From: Seminavis robusta
Taxonomy: Eukaryota > Bacillariophyta > Bacillariophyceae > Naviculales > Naviculaceae
Reading direction: 5' to 3'
DNA length: 20,894 nt
NCBI GenBank assembly: GCA_903772945.1
Contig: CAICTM010001908.1
Coordinates: 1 to 20,894, forward strand
Shown: piece by piece, positions 17,523-20,894 of the stretch
Layout: each line of letters opens with the position of its first letter
How positions within the stretch are numbered: the first letter of the stretch is position 1
Position numbers and translations under genes: made by a program
Notes under the pieces: generated by a model
Told to the model about the DNA's origin: nothing
Database searches by the model: none
Seen by the model: only the letters and a program-made list of their open reading frames with translations

Positions 17523-18370
17523 GAGGGGTCTCTTGCTTCCTTGGAAGAGCGAATTCTGTATCATTACAAACACGAATACCCGGTGTATCTTAGTCCATAC
17601 ATAAACAATATAGAGAGAGACGTCCATGCTTATCGTGCAAACCAACAACAAGTTGTTTAGTCAGCAGCAGTGTTCATTATTGGCTCATCATGTGATGGAC
17701 TGGTGCCAATGCTGCTAACCTTGCATACAAGAGACCTCATAGCTGATGCCAAAAAATGAAATACAGTCTGCAGCAAGCACCTCTCTGTTTGTATGGAAGA
17801 CCCATCAGTGGCTGTTCATGTCTTGCTTGGGTGTGTCCTACATTATTTAAGCACTGCAAGAAAGCCCACCAGTACTTTAGAAATAGAAGTGGTAGCTTCA
17901 GGAGCAAAGAGTCTGTCAGCAGAAAGAACAAATGGGGTGAAGTGCAGTGCACTGAGACAGGTACTTTTGTCTTCTTAGCAATCTCCCACTTGGAAAGGCC
18001 CTTGTGATTCCGTATCACCACAACCAAGGGATTCAACCTTCATATCAAAGATACAATAATTACCAGGACGGCGAGATTACATTGGTCTTGAATGACAGGA
18101 TCAGAGGGAGTAGGAGCACGAGTCAATCTGGGCCAGCAAGGCTGGGGGCGATGAGTGACGGGTGTTTGTCACGGTGAAGTCCATAACCGATACTAAATCA
18201 GCAAGGTCGAGCACAACTTGATTGTGGTGATGGAAAAGAATTCCACCGTGGGAGCAAGAAATGAGGGGTGGAGACCAAACCTTTTGGTGCAGCCATCATC
18301 CATTGGGCTCAGTGGTGCTCACAGAAAAATTTCTAGCTGATGTGATGGACATCTGGGAGGTCAGGAAGGC
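17523..18370. other. Intergenic region, nothing recognised
   Basis: About 850 bases lie between the TPR-like fragment and the tRNA gene. Short open frames at 17737-18036 (minus) and 17756-18007 (plus) overlap each other and show no family features. Confidence 0.5.
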
Positions 18371-18374
18371 AAAA
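18371..18374 (-). terminator. RNA polymerase III terminator of the tRNA gene
   Basis: A TTTT run on the minus strand lies 3 bases after the discriminator base of the tRNA, the usual signal for RNA polymerase III. Confidence 0.6.
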
Positions 18375-18377
18375 GGC

Positions 18378-18469
18378 GGTCCAATCCGAGAATCGAACTC
18401 GGGACCTCATCCAAGCTATGGTCCCGGAGGACTCCCTAAAGATGAATCATGCCACTAGACCAATTGGAC
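18378..18469 (-). tRNA. tRNA-Pro (AGG) with a 20-nt intron
   Basis: The acceptor arms GTCCAAT and ATTGGAC pair over 7 bp. The D-arm GTCTAGTGGCATGAT, anticodon stem CATCT/GGATG, variable loop AGGTC and T-arm CCGAG-TTCGATT-CTCGG follow the standard order. The anticodon AGG is at 18435-18437, followed by G37. A 20-nt intron at 18414-18433 sits after position 37, the standard eukaryotic place, and contains a CCT that can pair with the anticodon. The mature length is 72 nt before CCA. The discriminator is C, as in eukaryotic tRNA-Pro. No CCA is encoded, also as expected for a eukaryotic nuclear gene. Internal A and B boxes are recognisable. Confidence 0.9.
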
Positions 18470-18527
18470 GCTGACAAAGGCCCATATGTTGATATTTATA
18501 ATTGCAAAGCTCGGTTGGAGTATTGCC

Positions 18528-18889
18528 GCGGAGGTGCTGAATTTTGCCACCGAGCACAGTGGAGGTGCAGAGTTGTTGCCTCTGAGGTGCCAGCCCAAGA
18601 GGTGCAGAATGTTGCCACCAAGGTGCAGAGTTGTTGCTGCGGAGGTGCAAGCCCCAGAGGTGCAGAACCAAGGTGCAGAGTTGTTGCTGCCGGAGGTGCA
18701 GCCCCAGAGGTGCAGAATGTTGCCACCGAGGTGCGAGCCCTAGCAGAGGTGCGGAATGTTGCCACCAAGGTGCAAGCCCTGGAGGTGCAGAATGTTGCCA
18801 CCGAGGTGCCCGCTCTAGAGGTGCAGAATGTTGCCACTGAGGTGTGCACAGTAGAGGTGCGGATTTTTGTGGTCAAGGTGAGCGCCCTA
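18528..18889. repeat. 36-bp minisatellite with GAGGTGC core
   Basis: Four clean 36-bp steps start at 18746, 18782, 18818 and 18854, with looser units of 30-40 bases before them. Each unit has GAGGTGC, AATGTTGCCACC and a second (G/A)AGGTGC. The unit length is a multiple of three, so several frames stay open on both strands, including a 150-codon plus frame of EVQNVATEVPAL repeats that starts inside the tRNA. I do not regard that frame as a gene. Confidence 0.8.
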
Positions 18890-19413
18890 CGTACGTACTA
18901 GCTAGCTAGAGTAGTTACAGGCCCATGTGCTTTATGACCGACAGCCATGAGACGTGAGACACGAGATGGCTCTGCTCTCCTTCTTCCGATCTATTCTCAA
19001 GTCAAGCTAGCTCAAGTCAAGCTAGGTAGTAGTTGGAAGCGAAGTGTTTTCTTTTTGAGTCCGTCTTGTGCACTCGATGAGTTACGCGCGGTTTTGGTTC
19101 GGACCTGATCCAGTGCCTCCAGTTGGCTGGATTTGTGAACGGGGTGGTGTGGTGTGTTGGTGTTGTGTGGGTTGTTGATGTGTAGGCTTTCATGGCGCCC
19201 CAGGGAACTTCTTAATCCCTGAAGGGTAAGACGAACGGGCTATTGAAGCTTTGAGGATCCATTCTAGTACTTTAGACTGGTCTCCTCCAGCTAAGCGGTT
19301 GGTTACAGGTCGACTATCGCACCGGCACGGTGTTCTACATCAGTCCTCTTCAGAAGACATTTGCTGATCATGGCCATATTGAACGGAACTGCGTCAGCTG
19401 TGTGTGTTACTTG
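18890..19413. other. Intergenic region with simple repeats
   Basis: It contains CTAG-rich and GTAC-rich short motifs (18888-18912), a doubled CAAGTCAAGCTAG-like stretch near 19000-19025, and a GT-rich run at about 19140-19185. No gene is seen. It lies downstream of the GT92-like gene and upstream of the tRNA, as each is transcribed leftwards. Confidence 0.5.
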
Positions 19414-20894
19414 CTAGTATTTGATTATTTCGCGGTACCGTTGAAGGAGCGGTGGCAAAAGCTCTTTTAATCTAGGTACCACAACCTCGGAAACGACTTC
19501 GTGGGGATAGCAATTGTACTCTCGTCCCCCAGCATCCGTCGCTCCCTCCTTGGCTCCCGGGGGATACGGAATGCCAACAGGACAGTCATTACTTTTCTTG
19601 TCTTTGCCTTTTCTGTCTGGCTTTGTATCGTCAACGGTGACAACGGGGCACTGTTTCTTCCAATACTCTGTCGCCTTGGGGGATGTCGTCTTGGCATGAA
19701 GCAAGAATGCTTGGTTTCGTTCGTCGACACGTCGTTCGTTCGGTGGTCGATCTTTGTACAAGCCTGACCATTCGTTGGGTGCTTCGAGCAGTCGTCGTGT
19801 GACGATGGAATAGTGAACAAAGTGCATGAGGACAAAGGACGGCTGAAAGATTTGCTTTTGAGCACGCCAAGCCCAGCCTGGCTTTGGAAACTGTAGACGG
19901 TCGCAATTATAAGTTTCCAAAAAGGTTGTATTGTCACGTTTCTTCCATTGAAACTGTGGATGGTTGGCCGATGCAACCGCGTCCATTAGTCGAATGTTAG
20001 GTATGGCGCGGGTCTGATAAAAGCTCCAAATCTTGGTATCGCCATGCTCTATGCTGGCCTGTTCCAACCATTGTCGCAAAGATATCTTGTCATGCGATTT
20101 TTGCTGTTGTGGAATCAAGTACTCGTCGGTATCCAGAACTGCCAGCCACTGCGTCATGGGCCCGTATCGGATGCGACAACTGGCTTCGGCGGCATATTGA
20201 CTACTGCGCTCTCCAGGATTATTCGAACCAGGTGGCTTATTGTTGCAGACGGGGTGCTTCCAAGGGATCCGAGTAACTTGATGGGAAGGAAAGAGACGTG
20301 TTACCGATTCCAACGTCGTAGCACCATCGGTAGGAGAATTGTCGTAAATGTAAACGTGGTCGAACTGAGCAATCTCAAACTGGTAGGTGAGCCATTCTAT
20401 CAGTCTCAGAGAAGTCGACGTGTCGGGATCCGACGATCCCCGAGTGGTAAAGGTAGCGGATGCCCACACACAAGCTGACAAAAAGTGTTTCTTCTTGTCA
20501 GAAGAACTGATGTCAGTATTCGGTCGGTCTTGCCTGTCGCGCTCTTGAATATCCTTTTTGTCGCCTTGCTGTTGTGACTCTGGTGTTGCTGGTATTCGAC
20601 AGAGTGGAATGTTGGCCCATCGACCACTTTGCTCCACGGTGGGCAGCCAATGCTTTTGGTTACTATTATTGCCAATACCCCATTCGAGTACAGGATCAAA
20701 CAACATGTTGCTGCCACTGCCGATGGACATGTTTCTGGCCTTCCGATCAAAGTATCCTTCCCGTTCTGTTCGAGGATACGTGCGAATGGGTACGACATCC
20801 ACATAAATGCCGCTTTTGTTGTCTTGCAATAGTAGTAGTGATTGCAAATGGGCTGGAATGGGACATTGAAAGTGAAGCAGTGAATTCCACACTT
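19414..20894 (-). CDS. GT92-like glycosyltransferase, catalytic part (5' end beyond the window)
   Basis: The frame is open to the right edge; the first codon of the longest frame is GTG, not ATG, so the gene surely starts outside the window. About 492 residues are visible. The order is a WNSLLHFQCPIP segment, VDVVPIRTYPRTEREGY, a low-complexity Gln/Asp/Lys linker (106-135), then the catalytic region: HFLSACVWA, VYIYDNSPTDG (180-190), and WLAVLDTDEYL (249-259) with the DxD-type metal/nucleotide-sugar motif D254-x-D256. Conserved-looking Cys, His and Trp residues follow. The C-terminus (HEVVSEVVVPRLKELLPPLL) is a helix. This matches the GT92/DUF23 pattern as I know it. It would transfer a sugar to a glycan or glycoprotein in the secretory pathway; donor and acceptor are not predictable. 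It is the half that the plus-strand fragment at 15979 lacks. Confidence 0.75.
   Translation of the reverse strand, partial: VWNSLLHFQCPIPAHLQSLLLLQDNKSGIYVDVVPIRTYPRTEREGYFDRKARNMSIGSGSNMLFDPVLEWGIGNNSNQKHWLPTVEQSGRWANIPLCRIPATPESQQQGDKKDIQERDRQDRPNTDISSSDKKKHFLSACVWASATFTTRGSSDPDTSTSLRLIEWLTYQFEIAQFDHVYIYDNSPTDGATTLESVTRLFPSHQVTRIPWKHPVCNNKPPGSNNPGERSSQYAAEASCRIRYGPMTQWLAVLDTDEYLIPQQQKSHDKISLRQWLEQASIEHGDTKIWSFYQTRAIPNIRLMDAVASANHPQFQWKKRDNTTFLETYNCDRLQFPKPGWAWRAQKQIFQPSFVLMHFVHYSIVTRRLLEAPNEWSGLYKDRPPNERRVDERNQAFLLHAKTTSPKATEYWKKQCPVVTVDDTKPDRKGKDKKSNDCPVGIPYPPGAKEGATDAGGREYNCYPHEVVSEVVVPRLKELLPPLLQRYREIIKY

Noticed and set aside
18449..18901. 150-codon frame of EVQNVATEVPAL repeats
   Set aside because: It starts inside the tRNA gene and is made of a 36-bp minisatellite that is open in several frames on both strands.

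Overview
The window looks like nuclear DNA of a diatom, most likely a pennate one. That placement is inference from protein style. The signs are secreted proteins built of PSxxPS/PTxxPT repeats, a leucine-rich-repeat protein with the C-terminal block I associate with diatom LRR families, GT92-like glycosyltransferases, a TPR-like fragment ending in an NCARAA-type tail, and a tRNA gene with a short intron. The genes are mostly single long open frames separated by long non-coding stretches rich in short palindromes and small repeats. There is no bacterial operon structure, CRISPR array or intact transposase.

Layout: (1) 33-4137, minus strand: two Pro/Ser/Thr-rich frames that touch at 2239-2276. 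The upstream one has a signal peptide and the downstream one does not, so they are probably two exons of one secreted mucin-like protein, or one gene split by a frameshift. (2) 4565-6082, plus: a secreted alpha/beta hydrolase with an N-terminal granulin-like cysteine-rich domain, preceded by a G-run tract. (3) 6083-9072: non-coding, with GTAC palindromes and, near its end, a TATA box and leader for the next gene. (4) 9073-11007, plus: an LRR protein with acidic and Gln/His-rich low-complexity C-terminal half. (5) 11008-12822: non-coding, with a degenerate duplication, a strong hairpin and a 19-bp palindrome. (6) 12823-15426, plus: a P-loop GTPase with a repeated helical module at its C-terminus. 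(7) 15979-17522, plus: the N-terminal half of a GT92-like membrane protein that runs into a frameshifted fragment of a TPR-like gene. (8) 18378-18469, minus: tRNA-Pro(AGG) with a 20-nt intron, with a 36-bp minisatellite on its upstream side. (9) 19414-20894, minus: the C-terminal catalytic part of a GT92-like glycosyltransferase that runs off the right edge.

The genes do not form an obvious shared pathway. The Pro/Ser-rich protein and the granulin-hydrolase are divergently arranged and both predicted to be secreted, so they could share a regulatory region and a cell-surface setting. The most unusual points are the complementary halves of a GT92-like gene lying in opposite orientation about 3.8 kb apart, the GTPase with three copies of a helical module, and the granulin-like/hydrolase fusion.
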